In this document: piece by piece, positions 17,219-25,543 of the stretch
Numbering within the stretch: the stretch's first letter is position 1
Layout of the letters: each line of letters starts with the position of its first letter
DNA from: Pseudomonadota bacterium
GTDB taxonomy: Bacteria; Pseudomonadota; Alphaproteobacteria; Micropepsales; Micropepsaceae
DNA: 54,175 nt
Reading direction: 5' to 3'
Assembly (NCBI GenBank): GCA_016201105.1
Contig: JACQDN010000074.1
Span: forward strand, 1 to 54,175
Position numbers and translations under genes: made by a program
The notes under the pieces: model-generated
Seen by the model: the letters and a program-made list of their open reading frames with translations, nothing else
What the model was told of the DNA's origin: nothing
The model's database searches: none

Positions 17219-18445
17219 TTAGGGTGATGACATGTTCAGTGGCACGAGCGTCCAGCCGAGTTTTTTTAGTTCGGTCTCGGCCATCTCCGACATCGTGCCG
17301 GTCGCGGCGAGGACAGGTGATTTTGCTTCTCCGGTCTTGGCGATTTCGGCGCTGACGCGCGTGAGGCTACCCGAGACCCGGTCGGTCCACGTGACGTCGT
17401 CGAACGGAAACACCGCCAACAGCTCGCCATCGGCATTGCGATTGAGCAGCGCCCCCGAAACAACCGTGAAAGATTTTATGGAGCCAAGGCGACTGCTCTC
17501 CTTGGCAAGCAATTCCGCGCGATAGCGGTAGAGCTTTGCGACGTCCGCATCGGCAGCTGCGGCGGACCGCGACACGAAGGCCTCGGAGTTATCTGCGCCA
17601 AGTTTCTCCAGCGCGTCGGCAACGGCAAACTGATCGGCCGGCGTGTAGACATGATTGCCGACAAACATTTGTATCGTTGCCTGTTCGACGCCAAGGGCGG
17701 CGAGTTTCTTCGTCACTTCTGCCGCAATCTCGTCCGACGTCTTGCTGTAGACCGAGCTATTGAGCGCCGAAGCCGTCGAGCTTGCCGATACGGCGATGCC
17801 TGCCCCACCTGGGATCGCAGAAAGCGCCGCGCTCACAGAGATGTCACCGGCCGCCATGACGCGCGCGACCGACCGCAGACCGTTGCGCAACGGCAGAAAA
17901 TCGGAATAGGGATCGACACCAAGCGTCACCGCCAGATCGCGCTCCGCTTTTGTGATGCCGACCAGATTGTTGAACAGCGGATCGCGCCTGGATCCCGTGT
18001 CGCTGACCGTCGTCACGGCGCTATCGAACATGTTGCCCACGCCGTTCACCAGGTTTCCCGCGGTGCCGACTGGATCCAGGACCAGGTCACGGCCAAAGCG
18101 CAGTGGTGCCAAGCCGGCTTTCGCCACCGCGTCCACCAGCACCTTGGTGCGCGACATCTTTTCGAGTGTTTGCAGCGCGCGCAGCTCATGCAACCTTTCA
18201 TCCAACCGCCGCTGGCTGCTGACTTGGAAGGTGCCGTAGGGGGTGTCGAGGCTGTAAATTCGGACGAACCCGTCGCTGGCGACGATCGGCGCGACGGTCC
18301 AGTTGTCGCCTTTTGCATCCGCGCCCAGAAGCGCATGCGCGTCTCGCTGAACCGGCGCCTCGGTCGCGCTTGCGGGCTCGAGGACAAGAAATGCGGCGAA
18401 CGCGACGAATAGCGCGCCAGTGCGCGCATGCAAGACGACACTCAT
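17219..18445 (-). CDS. Secreted hypothetical protein
   Basis: A 408-residue protein from ATG 18445; an upstream in-frame ATG at 18487 exists. A Sec signal peptide (TGALFVAFAAFLVLEPASA) is followed by a soluble, Ala/Val-rich body. The segment LRFGRDLVLDPVGTAGNLVN and the glycine-rich ALSAIPGGAGIAVSASSTAS are the most distinctive. No family recognised, though short stretches are reminiscent of envelope-associated proteins of unknown function. Expected location: periplasm or outer membrane. It is transcribed convergently to the SprT-like gene. Confidence 0.65.
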   Translation of the reverse strand: MSVVLHARTGALFVAFAAFLVLEPASATEAPVQRDAHALLGADAKGDNWTVAPIVASDGFVRIYSLDTPYGTFQVSSQRRLDERLHELRALQTLEKMSRTKVLVDAVAKAGLAPLRFGRDLVLDPVGTAGNLVNGVGNMFDSAVTTVSDTGSRRDPLFNNLVGITKAERDLAVTLGVDPYSDFLPLRNGLRSVARVMAAGDISVSAALSAIPGGAGIAVSASSTASALNSSVYSKTSDEIAAEVTKKLAALGVEQATIQMFVGNHVYTPADQFAVADALEKLGADNSEAFVSRSAAAADADVAKLYRYRAELLAKESSRLGSIKSFTVVSGALLNRNADGELLAVFPFDDVTWTDRVSGSLTRVSAEIAKTGEAKSPVLAATGTMSEMAETELKKLGWTLVPLNMSSP

Positions 18446-18553
18446 GATTTTCAGGGCCCCAACACCTGAGCGGTGCGGCCGCATCATACACCGCTGGCAT
18501 GCGCGCGATTAGTGAATTGAGAAAATTTCTCGGCAGAGCGTAAACGCGAGAAC

Positions 18554-18629
18554 TGGTAGCCCCGGCAGGAATCGAACCTGCATATCGCAGCTTAGAAGGC
18601 TGGTGCTCTATCCATTGAGCTACGGGGCC
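18554..18629 (-). tRNA. tRNA-Arg (TCT)
   Basis: A 76-nt cloverleaf on the minus strand: acceptor GGCCCCG/CGGGGCT (terminal G-T), D-arm TAGCTCAATGG, anticodon loop with TCT, T-loop GTTCGATTC and encoded CCA (18554-18556 on the plus strand). Confidence 0.93.
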
Positions 18630-18735
18630 GTGCGCAAAACATTCGCACGCAAAGGGGACTGACTTGCGGACGCAACAAGACGAACCGGAAGCGCTTCCCC
18701 CGATCCACCCACTCCACTTTAAGCGTTTCGACGAT

Positions 18736-19041
18736 TCAGTGCGACCAGGGGACTTTGCGGTCGAAGCGGAAATTGTCCGAATAGGACTTGGGTCTGGGTC
18801 TGACGTCGTGCGGTTCGAACAGCTGATACGGAATGCCGTTCCTCTCGGCATAGGCGACGGCCTCTTGCGACGTATCAAATTCCATCTGCACTTGCTGGCG
18901 CATGTCCGACGAGCTGGTCCAGCCCATCAAGGGATCGGGCGTGCGCGGTTGCTCGGGCTCGTATTCGAGCAGCCACGATTTGGTGCGGCCGCGGCCCGAT
19001 TGCATGGCGCTTTTGGCCGGACGGTAGATGCGTGCGCGCAT
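18736..19041 (-). CDS. NADH dehydrogenase (complex I) accessory subunit, NDUFS4 family
   Basis: A 101-residue protein starting at ATG 19041, which follows GGGAGAG; the TTG-initiated extension to 19053 is unlikely. It matches the ETC_C1_NDUFS4 family: MRARIYRPAKSAMQSGR at the start, WLLEYEPEQP, then PLMGWTSSSDM and a C-terminal FRFDRKVPW. These residues are shared with mitochondrial NDUFS4, which stabilises the NADH-binding arm of complex I. Among bacteria the family is essentially alphaproteobacterial. It lies between two tRNA genes with its own promoter region. Confidence 0.9.
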   Translation of the reverse strand: MRARIYRPAKSAMQSGRGRTKSWLLEYEPEQPRTPDPLMGWTSSSDMRQQVQMEFDTSQEAVAYAERNGIPYQLFEPHDVRPRPKSYSDNFRFDRKVPWSH

Positions 19042-19083
19042 GAACTCTCCCAAGCACTCGTCGTCAAAGCCCGCCGTTCGGAA

Positions 19084-19160
19084 TGGTCGGGGCGGCGTGA
19101 TTTGAACACGCGACCCTCTGCTCCCAAAGCAGATGCGCTACCAGACTGCGCTACGCCCCG
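19084..19160 (-). tRNA. tRNA-Pro (TGG)
   Basis: A 77-nt cloverleaf on the minus strand: acceptor CGGGGCG with its complement, D-arm AGCGCAGTCTGGTAGCGC, anticodon loop TTTGGGA (TGG), T-loop GTTCAAATC and encoded CCA at 19084-19086. Confidence 0.94.
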
Positions 19161-19234
19161 GGCCGATCCGGACGGCAGGCGCGTGCTTACACGCTCAAAG
19201 CTTAAGCTTCAAGAAAGCTCAAAGCTGGACGGTT

Positions 19235-19771
19235 TCAGGCCTCGAGAACGGTGATTTCCGCGGCGAGTTCGCCCTTGGGCCCGTCGCCGGCGCGCACCCG
19301 CACGCGCTGGCCTTCGCGCAGCTCGCGAATCCCGTAGCGTCTCAGCGTTTCCATGTGCACGAAGACGTCCGGCGTATTGGGTCCGCGCGATACGAAACCA
19401 TAGCCCTTGCCGCGATTGAACCACTTGACCGTCGCTTCGAACGCCGGCCCGCGCGGTTCTGCGGTAAAGTGTGACATGCGCGGATTGGCGGCCGCTTGCG
19501 GCGAAGCCGTGGAGTTGTCGAGCGCGAGAATACGTCGAGCCTGCAGGCCTTTGGGGCCATGCACCGCTTCGCATTTCACGGTCGCGCCTTCGTAAGCCGC
19601 CTTGTAGCCGGACTGACGCACACAGGTTTGGTGCAGCAGTACGTCGCTCTCGGCGCCCGTTTCCGGTTTGATAAACCCGTATCCCTTGGCGATATCAAAC
19701 CATTTGATCAGGCCTGTGACTTCAAATGCAGCTTCGCCCAGGCCCGGCGAAGCCATCAGACTCGTTTCCAT
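19235..19771 (-). CDS. Two-domain cold-shock protein
   Basis: A 178-residue protein (ATG 19771; an internal ATG at 19756 is an alternative) with two cold-shock domains. The first (about 17-85) has GLIKWFDIAKGYGFIKPE and DVLLHQTC, the second (about 111-178) has ATVKWFNRGKGYGFVSR and DVFVHMETLRRYG. The KGYGF (RNP1) and V-x-V/L-H (RNP2) nucleic-acid contacts are intact in both. Tandem-CSD proteins of this layout are an alphaproteobacterial family acting as RNA chaperones. A CtrA-like site lies just upstream. Confidence 0.9.
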   Translation of the reverse strand: METSLMASPGLGEAAFEVTGLIKWFDIAKGYGFIKPETGAESDVLLHQTCVRQSGYKAAYEGATVKCEAVHGPKGLQARRILALDNSTASPQAAANPRMSHFTAEPRGPAFEATVKWFNRGKGYGFVSRGPNTPDVFVHMETLRRYGIRELREGQRVRVRAGDGPKGELAAEITVLEA

Positions 19772-19798
19772 CCCCGATATGGTCCCCGAACTCACAAT

Positions 19799-19815
19799 GG
19801 TAAAGATAAGGTTAA
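19799..19815 (-). promoter_or_regulatory. CtrA-like site upstream of the cold-shock gene
   Basis: Read on the minus strand: TTAA, seven bases (CCTTATC), then TTTACC, one mismatch from the CtrA consensus. It starts 28 bp before the cold-shock start codon. A second GTTAAC lies at 19849-19854. Weak evidence on its own. Confidence 0.3.
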
Positions 19816-19990
19816 CACAACTGTCACGAGCCGTGAAGCAAAAGATGGTTAACGGACCAATTGGATTGCCGATCAGATTGGGTTCAGCATTGCCGGAGCC
19901 AGGCAAGCGCGATACTAAACCTTTGGCATTGCTTTCATTCTCCTCGAAAGCGTCAATGCCACCCCCTCACCGTCCAGGAGCCGCTCTCAG

Positions 19991-20620
19991 ATGGAGTTCA
20001 CGGGCCGTTACGTCATTCCCGCACGCCCCCAAGCCGTCTGGGCCGGGATCAACGATCCCGCCGTGCTCAAAGCCTGCGTTCCGGGCTGCCAGAAGATGGA
20101 GAAAACGAGCCCGACCGATTTCGAAGCGACGGCGAAGTTGAAAATCGGTCCCGTGAGCGCAACGTTCAAAGGCAAGGTCGCGCTGTTGGATCTCGTTCCG
20201 CCGCACCGCCTCACCCTGAAAGGCGAAGGCCAAGGCGGAGTGGCCGGATTTGCGCGCGGCGAAGCGGAGGTCGTGCTGACGCCCGAAGGCGACGGCACGG
20301 TGCTTACCTACACCGCCAAAGCCAACGTCGGCGGCAAGCTCGCGCAGATCGGCCAAAGGCTGATCGACGGCGCTGCCAAGCAGATCGCGGACGATTTCTT
20401 TTCGCGTTTCGCGGCGACGGTGGGTGCGCCCGCTGCTCCCGCCGATGCACAACAGCACGATGACAGCCATCCGGTTCCGCAAGTGGCGCACAGCGCGGGA
20501 GCGCCGGCGCCCGGCCGTCCCACATCGCGCCGCGAAGGCGTGGCGCCCGAGATCTGGGTGGTGGGCCTCATCGCGATCGTCGTGATCCTGATCGTCATTT
20601 TCAGCGCGCTTTTGCCCTGA
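19991..20620 (+). CDS. coxG: CO dehydrogenase subunit G (CoxG), membrane-anchored
   Basis: A 209-residue protein. Residues 1-145 form the START/SRPBCC-like CoxG domain (MEFTGRYVIPARPQAVWAGI, then CVPGCQKMEK). A Pro/Ala-rich linker follows, then a C-terminal transmembrane helix at about 185-206 (IWVVGLIAIVVILIVIFSAL). CoxG anchors or delivers quinone to molybdenum CO dehydrogenase at the inner membrane in Oligotropha-type systems. It is followed after 72 bp by the small and medium subunits, but the large catalytic subunit is absent from the window. Confidence 0.85.
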   Translation: MEFTGRYVIPARPQAVWAGINDPAVLKACVPGCQKMEKTSPTDFEATAKLKIGPVSATFKGKVALLDLVPPHRLTLKGEGQGGVAGFARGEAEVVLTPEGDGTVLTYTAKANVGGKLAQIGQRLIDGAAKQIADDFFSRFAATVGAPAAPADAQQHDDSHPVPQVAHSAGAPAPGRPTSRREGVAPEIWVVGLIAIVVILIVIFSALLP

Positions 20621-20692
20621 CCGGATCGCGCTTGACGCAGCCTCAACGGGCCTCAAGACTAGGCGCTCGATATCCCACGGGAACAAAGAACA

Positions 20693-21174
<482 letters not shown>

Positions 21175-21178
<4 letters not shown>

Positions 21179-21987
21179 GCATGATCTCCTATCCTTTCGG
21201 CTATACCCGCGCGAAGTCTCTTGCCGAGGCGCAAGCCCTGCTGGCAAAAACGCCGGAAGCGAAACTGCTCGCCGGCGGGCAGACGCTGATCCCCACCATG
21301 AAGATGCGCCTGGCCCAGCCTTCGCAGCTCATCGACATTTCCGGCTTGAAGGAGCTGTCGTTCATCCGCGTGAGCGGCGATGCGGTCGTGATCGGCGCGG
21401 CGACCAGGCATTTCGAGGTGATGAATTCGGCGGATGTGAAGCGCGCGATCCCCGCATTGGCTGACCTGGCGGGCGGCATCGGCGATCCCGCCGTGCGCCA
21501 TGTGGGAACACTGGGCGGCTCGGTCGCCAACAACGATCCGGCGGCGGACTATCCCGCCGCGGTCTTGGGCTTGAACGCGACGGTGAAGACGACCAAACGC
21601 ACTATTGCGGCCGACGACTTCTTCACGGGCATGTTCGAAACGGCGTTGCAGGACGGCGAAATCGTCACCGAAATTTCTTTCCCTGCTGCCGAGCGCTCGG
21701 CTTACGCCAAATTCCGCAATCCCGCGTCGCGCTATGCGATGGCTGGTGTGTTCGTCGCCAAGACCAAGAACGGCGTCCGTGTCGCGGTGACGGGTGCCGC
21801 CCCATGCGTGTATCGCGAGACGCAGATGGAAAAAGCGCTCACGGCGAAATTCTCGCCGGACGCGCTGGCTGACATCGAAGTATCACCCGATGGCATGAAC
21901 TCCGACATTCATGGGAGCGCCGAATATCGCGCCAACCTCGTCACGGTGATGGCCAAGCGCGCGGTGGCGGCAGCGTTGAACGGATAA
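21175..21987 (+). CDS. coxM: FAD-binding medium subunit of a molybdenum hydroxylase
   Basis: A 270-residue protein from ATG 21175; the frame extending to 20986 lies inside coxS. The FAD-binding motifs [20 protein letters not shown] and [20 protein letters not shown] (the TxGG loop) are clear, followed by the CO-dehydrogenase flavoprotein C-terminal domain. It accepts electrons from CoxS. Translational coupling implies a stoichiometric complex. The matching molybdenum-binding large subunit must be encoded elsewhere. Confidence 0.93.
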
Positions 21988-22005
21988 AGGTCATGGCCAA
22001 AGAAA

Positions 22006-22323
22006 ATGGATAGCGAAGACGTGCTCGGCACGGCGGCGGACTGGCTTTCGAAAGGCCACAAGGTCGCGCTCGGGACGGTGGTGAAGACCTGGGGCTCCGC
22101 GCCGCGTCAGGCGGGAAGCCAGATCGCGGTACGTGACGACGGCGCCTTCGTCGGCTCGGTTTCCGGCGGCTGCATCGAAGGCAGTGTGATCGAAGAGGCG
22201 CTGGTCGCCATGAAGGACGCCAAGACGCGCAAGCTCGAATTCGGCGTCAGCGACGAACAGGCTTGGGCCGTGGGCCTAGCCTGCGGGGGCCGCGTTGAGG
22301 TGTTCGTCGAACCGATTGAATAA
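22006..22323 (+). CDS. XdhC/CoxI maturation protein, N-terminal-domain unit
   Basis: A 105-residue protein equal to only the XdhC_CoxI domain: ALGTVVKTWGSAPRQAGSQI, the GSVSGGCIEG motif and LACGGRVEVFVEPI. In most bacteria this domain is fused to a Rossmann domain, which here is a separate gene at 22481. XdhC-like proteins bind the molybdenum cofactor, help sulfurate it and insert it into the large subunit. The start at 22006 is chosen because the ATG at 21993 reaches a stop after six codons. Confidence 0.88.
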   Translation: MDSEDVLGTAADWLSKGHKVALGTVVKTWGSAPRQAGSQIAVRDDGAFVGSVSGGCIEGSVIEEALVAMKDAKTRKLEFGVSDEQAWAVGLACGGRVEVFVEPIE

Positions 22324-22360
22324 CGCATTCCGGATCGAACATGCGCAAACTACCCAATAT

Positions 22361-22447
22361 CGTCATGGCCGGCCCCCGTGCCGGCCACCCAGGCCCTCTC
22401 TGCAGCAAGGCGATCATGGGTGGCCGGGACAAGCCCGGCCATGACGG
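22361..22447. repeat. Two-armed inverted repeat, CATGGCCGG family, copy 3
   Basis: CGTCATGGCCGGCCCCCGTG at the left, TGGCCGGGACAAGCCCGGCC then ATGACGG at the right. It fills the gap between the two halves of the split XdhC and could fold in the transcript, tuning expression of the downstream half. Confidence 0.8.
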
Positions 22448-22480
22448 ATGTGGGTGTGATTTAGATTCGAGCCCAATTTC

Positions 22481-23179
22481 ATGAAACGCGAAACGCTTCT
22501 TGCGTTGAACGAGGCAAAGCGCCAGGGCCGCGCCATTGTCCGCGCGAGCAATCTTTCGTCCGGCGAAGAAAGACTGATCGATCCGGCGACAGACAATTCG
22601 CCGCTTGGTTTGGAAGCGGCACGCGCGGCGCGCGCCGATCAAAGCGGCCCGGTGCAGAGCGAAAGTCAAAGCTGGTTTCTCGGTGTCTTCAATCCGCCCC
22701 TCGATCTCGTCATCGTCGGCGCCGCCCATATCGCCCAACCCCTCTCGGTGATGGCGCAGATGGCAGGCTACGGCGTGCGCATTATCGATCCGCGCACGGC
22801 GTTCGCAACCATTGAGAGATTCCCGGGGCTGCCGATCAGCCACGAATACCCCGACGAGGCATTGGCGAAAGCGCCGCTGGGATCGCGCAGCGCGCTGGTT
22901 GCGCTCACGCATGATCCCAAAGTCGACGATCCCGCGCTATCGACTGCGCTGCGCTCGCCCTGCTTCTATATCGGTGCACTGGGATCGAAGAAGAACCACG
23001 CCGCACGACTAGCGCGGCTGAAAGAGCTGGGGTTCGCCGATTCCGACATGGCCCGCATCCACGGCCCCATCGGCCTCTCCATCGGTGCGAAAAGCCCTGC
23101 CGAAATCGCGGTGTCGATCCTGGCGGAGATGACACAAGCGTTGCGTATGGGGAGTGGAATTCGACTACCCTCCCCTTGA
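22481..23179 (+). CDS. XdhC Rossmann-domain protein (C-terminal half of XdhC/CoxI)
   Basis: A 232-residue protein. Residues 1-65 are a linker-like domain; from about 75 the XdhC_C Rossmann fold is clear (LDLVIVGAAHIAQPLSVMAQ, then LTHDPKVDDPAL, then YIGALGSKKNHAARLARL and GPIGLSIGAKSPAEIAVSI). It completes the neighbouring 105-residue XdhC domain, so two polypeptides probably do the work of one. Role: molybdenum cofactor handling for the coxS-coxM enzyme (inference from context and family). The 3' end touches the inverted repeat at 23165. Confidence 0.88.
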   Translation: MKRETLLALNEAKRQGRAIVRASNLSSGEERLIDPATDNSPLGLEAARAARADQSGPVQSESQSWFLGVFNPPLDLVIVGAAHIAQPLSVMAQMAGYGVRIIDPRTAFATIERFPGLPISHEYPDEALAKAPLGSRSALVALTHDPKVDDPALSTALRSPCFYIGALGSKKNHAARLARLKELGFADSDMARIHGPIGLSIGAKSPAEIAVSILAEMTQALRMGSGIRLPSP

Positions 23180-23353
23180 GGGAGGGTCGAAATTTCATGC
23201 GAACGAAGTGAGCAGGAAATTTCGGGGAGGGGTCATGCCGTGGTCTATGAATTGATCCCACGCTTCGAAATTCGAGCGTCTCTTTGGATGCCGCGGCATG
23301 ACCCCTCCCCGAATTTGCTCCGCAAATTCGACCCTCCCTCAAGGGGAGGGTGG
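23165..23353. repeat. Two-armed inverted repeat with 53-bp core (CCCTCCC family), copy A
   Basis: Left arm 23165-23240 begins with the palindrome CCCTCCCCTTGAGGGAGGG and ends GGGGAGGGGTCATGCCG. Right arm 23294-23353 is its reverse, beginning CGGCATGACCCCTCCCCG and ending CTCAAGGGGAGGGT. The 53-bp core between them has no gene. The xdhC Rossmann gene ends in the left arm, and the DUF559 gene takes its stop codon from the right arm. Confidence 0.85.
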
Positions 23354-23743
23354 ATACGGAATTTCACGCTCCGCAACTACATGCGAAATGTAGTTTAGAA
23401 CGATGCCGGGTTGGCGTAGGAATTCTGAATTTGCGAACCGCAGCACGCGATAACCTCGCGCTTCGAGCCAGCGGGTGCGAGCAGCATCGTATGAAACGTT
23501 GCGATCTTCGCCGTGTTGGCCACCGTCAAGTTCGATGATCAATTTCGCAGCTGAGCAGAAGAAGTCTACAACATACGGACCAATCGGTTGTTGCCGGCGA
23601 AAGCGAAATCCTCCCAGCTCCTTGCCGCGAAGCGAACGCCAAAGTTTGCACTCAGCGTCTGTGGCATCTTGTCGGAGATTTCGCGCGAACTCGCGCTTCA
23701 AGCCTGCGCGGCGTGCGCGATTTGCTTTTGGGGGACTCGGCAT
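23339..23743 (-). CDS. DUF559 Vsr/PD-(D/E)XK-like endonuclease-domain protein, embedded in repeats
   Basis: A 134-residue protein from ATG 23743. DUF559 hallmarks: AECKLWRSLRGKELGGFRFR, then QQPIGPYVVDFFC, then LIIELDGGQH, giving the D...E-x-D pattern of the restriction-endonuclease fold related to Vsr. The end is GYRVLRFANSEF plus a short helix. Ribosome binding site and start codon (GGGGAGGGGTCATG) are supplied by a repeat arm at 23738-23786, and the stop TGA lies in the palindrome at 23335-23353. The frame continues upstream to 24076 but through non-conserved sequence. A nuclease role is inferred from fold; no biochemical role is established for the family. Confidence 0.75.
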   Translation of the reverse strand: MPSPPKANRARRAGLKREFARNLRQDATDAECKLWRSLRGKELGGFRFRRQQPIGPYVVDFFCSAAKLIIELDGGQHGEDRNVSYDAARTRWLEARGYRVLRFANSEFLRQPGIVLNYISHVVAEREIPYPPSP

Positions 23744-23786
23744 GACCCCTCCCCGAAATTTGCTTCGCAAATTCGACCCTCCCTCC
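23738..23786. repeat. Single arm of the CCCTCCC-family repeat
   Basis: CGGCATGACCCCTCCCCG followed by AAATTTGCTTCGCAAATTC (a hairpin) and GACCCTCCCTCC. It is a direct copy of the right arm at 23294-23353, so the DUF559 gene is bracketed by two same-direction arms. Up to about 23850 the sequence continues with GCCTACGCTTCGC/GCGAAGGC palindromes like those near tRNA-Cys. Confidence 0.8.
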
Positions 23787-23939
23787 CGCCTACGCTTCGC
23801 TTCGGCGTGGCAAGGAGATTGCTCTAGGCACGCCGTAGCTTTTGGCGAAGGCGGCAAGGTGCGGTTCGCACTGAAAAAAACAGCTGCGCGCGGGCGGGTG
23901 GGAGCTGGGGCCGCCCGCGCGTCAGCTTGAGCCGGAAGT

Positions 23940-24425
23940 CTATTCCGGCTTTTCCGGAGGCGGCGGACCGTCCATGTCATCGCCCGGCGGCGGCATGACT
24001 TCGTCCTTGGTGATGACGCCGTCTTTGTTCCTGTCCATGTGTTCGAACATGTCGGCGTGGCGGCCTTCGAATTCATCCGCCGTCAGTTTGCCGTCGCCAT
24101 TCTTGTCCAGATGCTGGAACCTGCGCTGCTCGTGTTCGCGGAAGTCCTTCATGTGCGCCTGGATGAATTGATCCAGCGTCACAGAAGCCGATCCTAGAGC
24201 TGCTTCCTTGAAGCGCTGCGCCATGACTTGATCGACTTCGGCCTTGGTGACCTTGCCGTCCTTGTTGAGGTCGAACTCTTCAAGAAAATGCGCGGCCATC
24301 TGGGCACGGTCGTGGTGGCGCGGGCCATCCGGCCCGTCAGGGCGATCCGGCATACTGGCCGCGATCGCTGCGCCCACTACGAGGAAACCGCCTCCAATCA
24401 AACTGTAGGCAATGATGCGTTTCAT
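23940..24425 (-). CDS. Exported EF-hand calcium-binding protein (three hands)
   Basis: A 161-residue protein; ATG 24425 is preceded by AAGGAG. An N-terminal hydrophobic segment (IIAYSLIGGGFLVVGAAIAA) acts as signal peptide or anchor. Three canonical 12-residue loops follow: DLNKDGKVTKAE (about 52-63), DKNGDGKLTADE (about 107-118) and DRNKDGVITKDE (about 131-142). All have Asp/Asn at positions 1, 3 and 5, Gly at 6 and an acidic residue at 12, so they should bind calcium. The C-terminus is Pro-rich. It lies 38 bp after a larger EF-hand gene, apparently in one operon divergent from a two-component system. Confidence 0.85.
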   Translation of the reverse strand: MKRIIAYSLIGGGFLVVGAAIAASMPDRPDGPDGPRHHDRAQMAAHFLEEFDLNKDGKVTKAEVDQVMAQRFKEAALGSASVTLDQFIQAHMKDFREHEQRRFQHLDKNGDGKLTADEFEGRHADMFEHMDRNKDGVITKDEVMPPPGDDMDGPPPPEKPE

Positions 24426-24463
24426 TATTCACTCCTTGGTTGTCCCTCGCTCGGCTGCGCCGC

Positions 24464-25351
24464 TTAGGATGGACGCGGCGTTTTCGTACGGCGACCGGAG
24501 GCGGCTTCCGCCTTCGTCACGATGCCGTCTGCGTTCTTGTCCAGCCGCGCGAACAGCTTGATGTCGCGTGCGGTGTATTCTTCCTTCGTCACCTTGCCGT
24601 CGCCGTTGGTATCCATGCGCTGAAATAGGCGGGCGTTGATGTCCTTGAAGCGCGCCTCTTCGAGTGCGGTGTAGGCTTGCGGCGAGAGTTCTTTCGCCGT
24701 GCCGGCAGCGCTTGCGAATCTTTGCTTGGTGGCCTGATCGAGCTCGGCATGCGTGACCGTGCCGTCCTTGTTGAGATCGTTCTCGCGGCAGAAGACCGCG
24801 AGGCTTTGCGCACCGCGCGGCCCGCCGCGTGATTTGCTCCGGGCGGCGCGATTGTTGCCGTCGGAGGTATCGCTCACCGTCTGCGCGCGAGTGCAAGCCA
24901 CGGAACCGGCGGCATCGCGATCGAGCGCTTGGAACGCCGCGCGCCCAGGAACGAAGTATTCTTCGAGCGAGACCTTGCCGTCGCTATTCCAGTCGATGTC
25001 GTGGAAAGTTCGCTCCGTGCGGTCGCGAAAATCCTTGGCAGCCTGCTCGGCGAACTGCTCCGCGGTGAGCGAATCCTTACCGCCGCTTGCGTCGATGAAG
25101 CGCTGGTTGGAGGCTTGCTCCAATTCCGCGCGCGTCACCTGGCCGTCGTGGTTGAGATCGAAGTCGTGGAAGAACTTGCCGCCGCTTCGTCCCTGATTGT
25201 TGGCTTGGGTTTGTCCGGCGTCCGAACTGTCGCGGACTTCCGCAACAGGGCTACTCGGTGCGCTCGATTCCGTGATGGCCCAGGCGGCGATTCCGCCCAA
25301 GACCACAAACGTCGCTCCGCCCAAAAGTGCATATCGCAATGTGTCTTTCAT
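24464..25351 (-). CDS. Exported multi-EF-hand protein
   Basis: A 295-residue protein with an N-terminal membrane/signal segment (LLGGATFVVLGGIAAWAI). Five apparently functional loops: DLNHDGQVTRAE (about 64), DWNSDGKVSLEE (about 120), DLNKDGTVTHAE (about 192), DTNGDGKVTKEE (about 243) and DKNADGIVTKAE (about 267). One degenerate loop (DRDAAGSVACTR) lacks the key Asp/Gly pattern. The pairing suggests internal duplication. It is probably a periplasmic calcium buffer or sensor (inference). ATG 25351 follows AAGGA. The promoter region is shared with the response regulator at 25544. Confidence 0.85.
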   Translation of the reverse strand: MKDTLRYALLGGATFVVLGGIAAWAITESSAPSSPVAEVRDSSDAGQTQANNQGRSGGKFFHDFDLNHDGQVTRAELEQASNQRFIDASGGKDSLTAEQFAEQAAKDFRDRTERTFHDIDWNSDGKVSLEEYFVPGRAAFQALDRDAAGSVACTRAQTVSDTSDGNNRAARSKSRGGPRGAQSLAVFCRENDLNKDGTVTHAELDQATKQRFASAAGTAKELSPQAYTALEEARFKDINARLFQRMDTNGDGKVTKEEYTARDIKLFARLDKNADGIVTKAEAASGRRTKTPRPS

Positions 25352-25404
25352 GGTGTCCTTCCCGAAACAGTGACGGGCGCGAAACTAGTCGCAGTGGGCC
25401 CGAA

Positions 25405-25479
25405 AACTTTGTCGGAATTGGCATAACTTGGTCGCAATTGTGCCGGCACCGGGGCTCTCGCGACACTTTGAGACAATTG
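25405..25479. promoter_or_regulatory. Direct repeats in the EF-hand / two-component divergent promoter
   Basis: AACTTTGTCGGAATTG (25405-25420), AACTTGGTCGCAATTG (25425-25440) and a poorer CACTTTGAGACAATTG (25464-25479). Starts are 20 and 39 bp apart, close to two and four helical turns, the layout expected for tandem binding of an OmpR-family regulator. A close match (AACTTTGTCGGTGTTG) stands alone at 30963-30978. Confidence 0.5.
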
Positions 25480-25543
25480 GATTTGCGCTTGGCCGCGGGA
25501 GCCCTCATCTTTGCCGTCAAGAGACGGCCACCGAACGATCGCC

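Noticed and set aside
23744..24076. N-terminal extension of the first DUF559 gene
   Set aside because: Low-complexity Arg/Pro-rich translation overlapping the EF-hand gene's 3' end; the start in the repeat arm has a good ribosome binding site.
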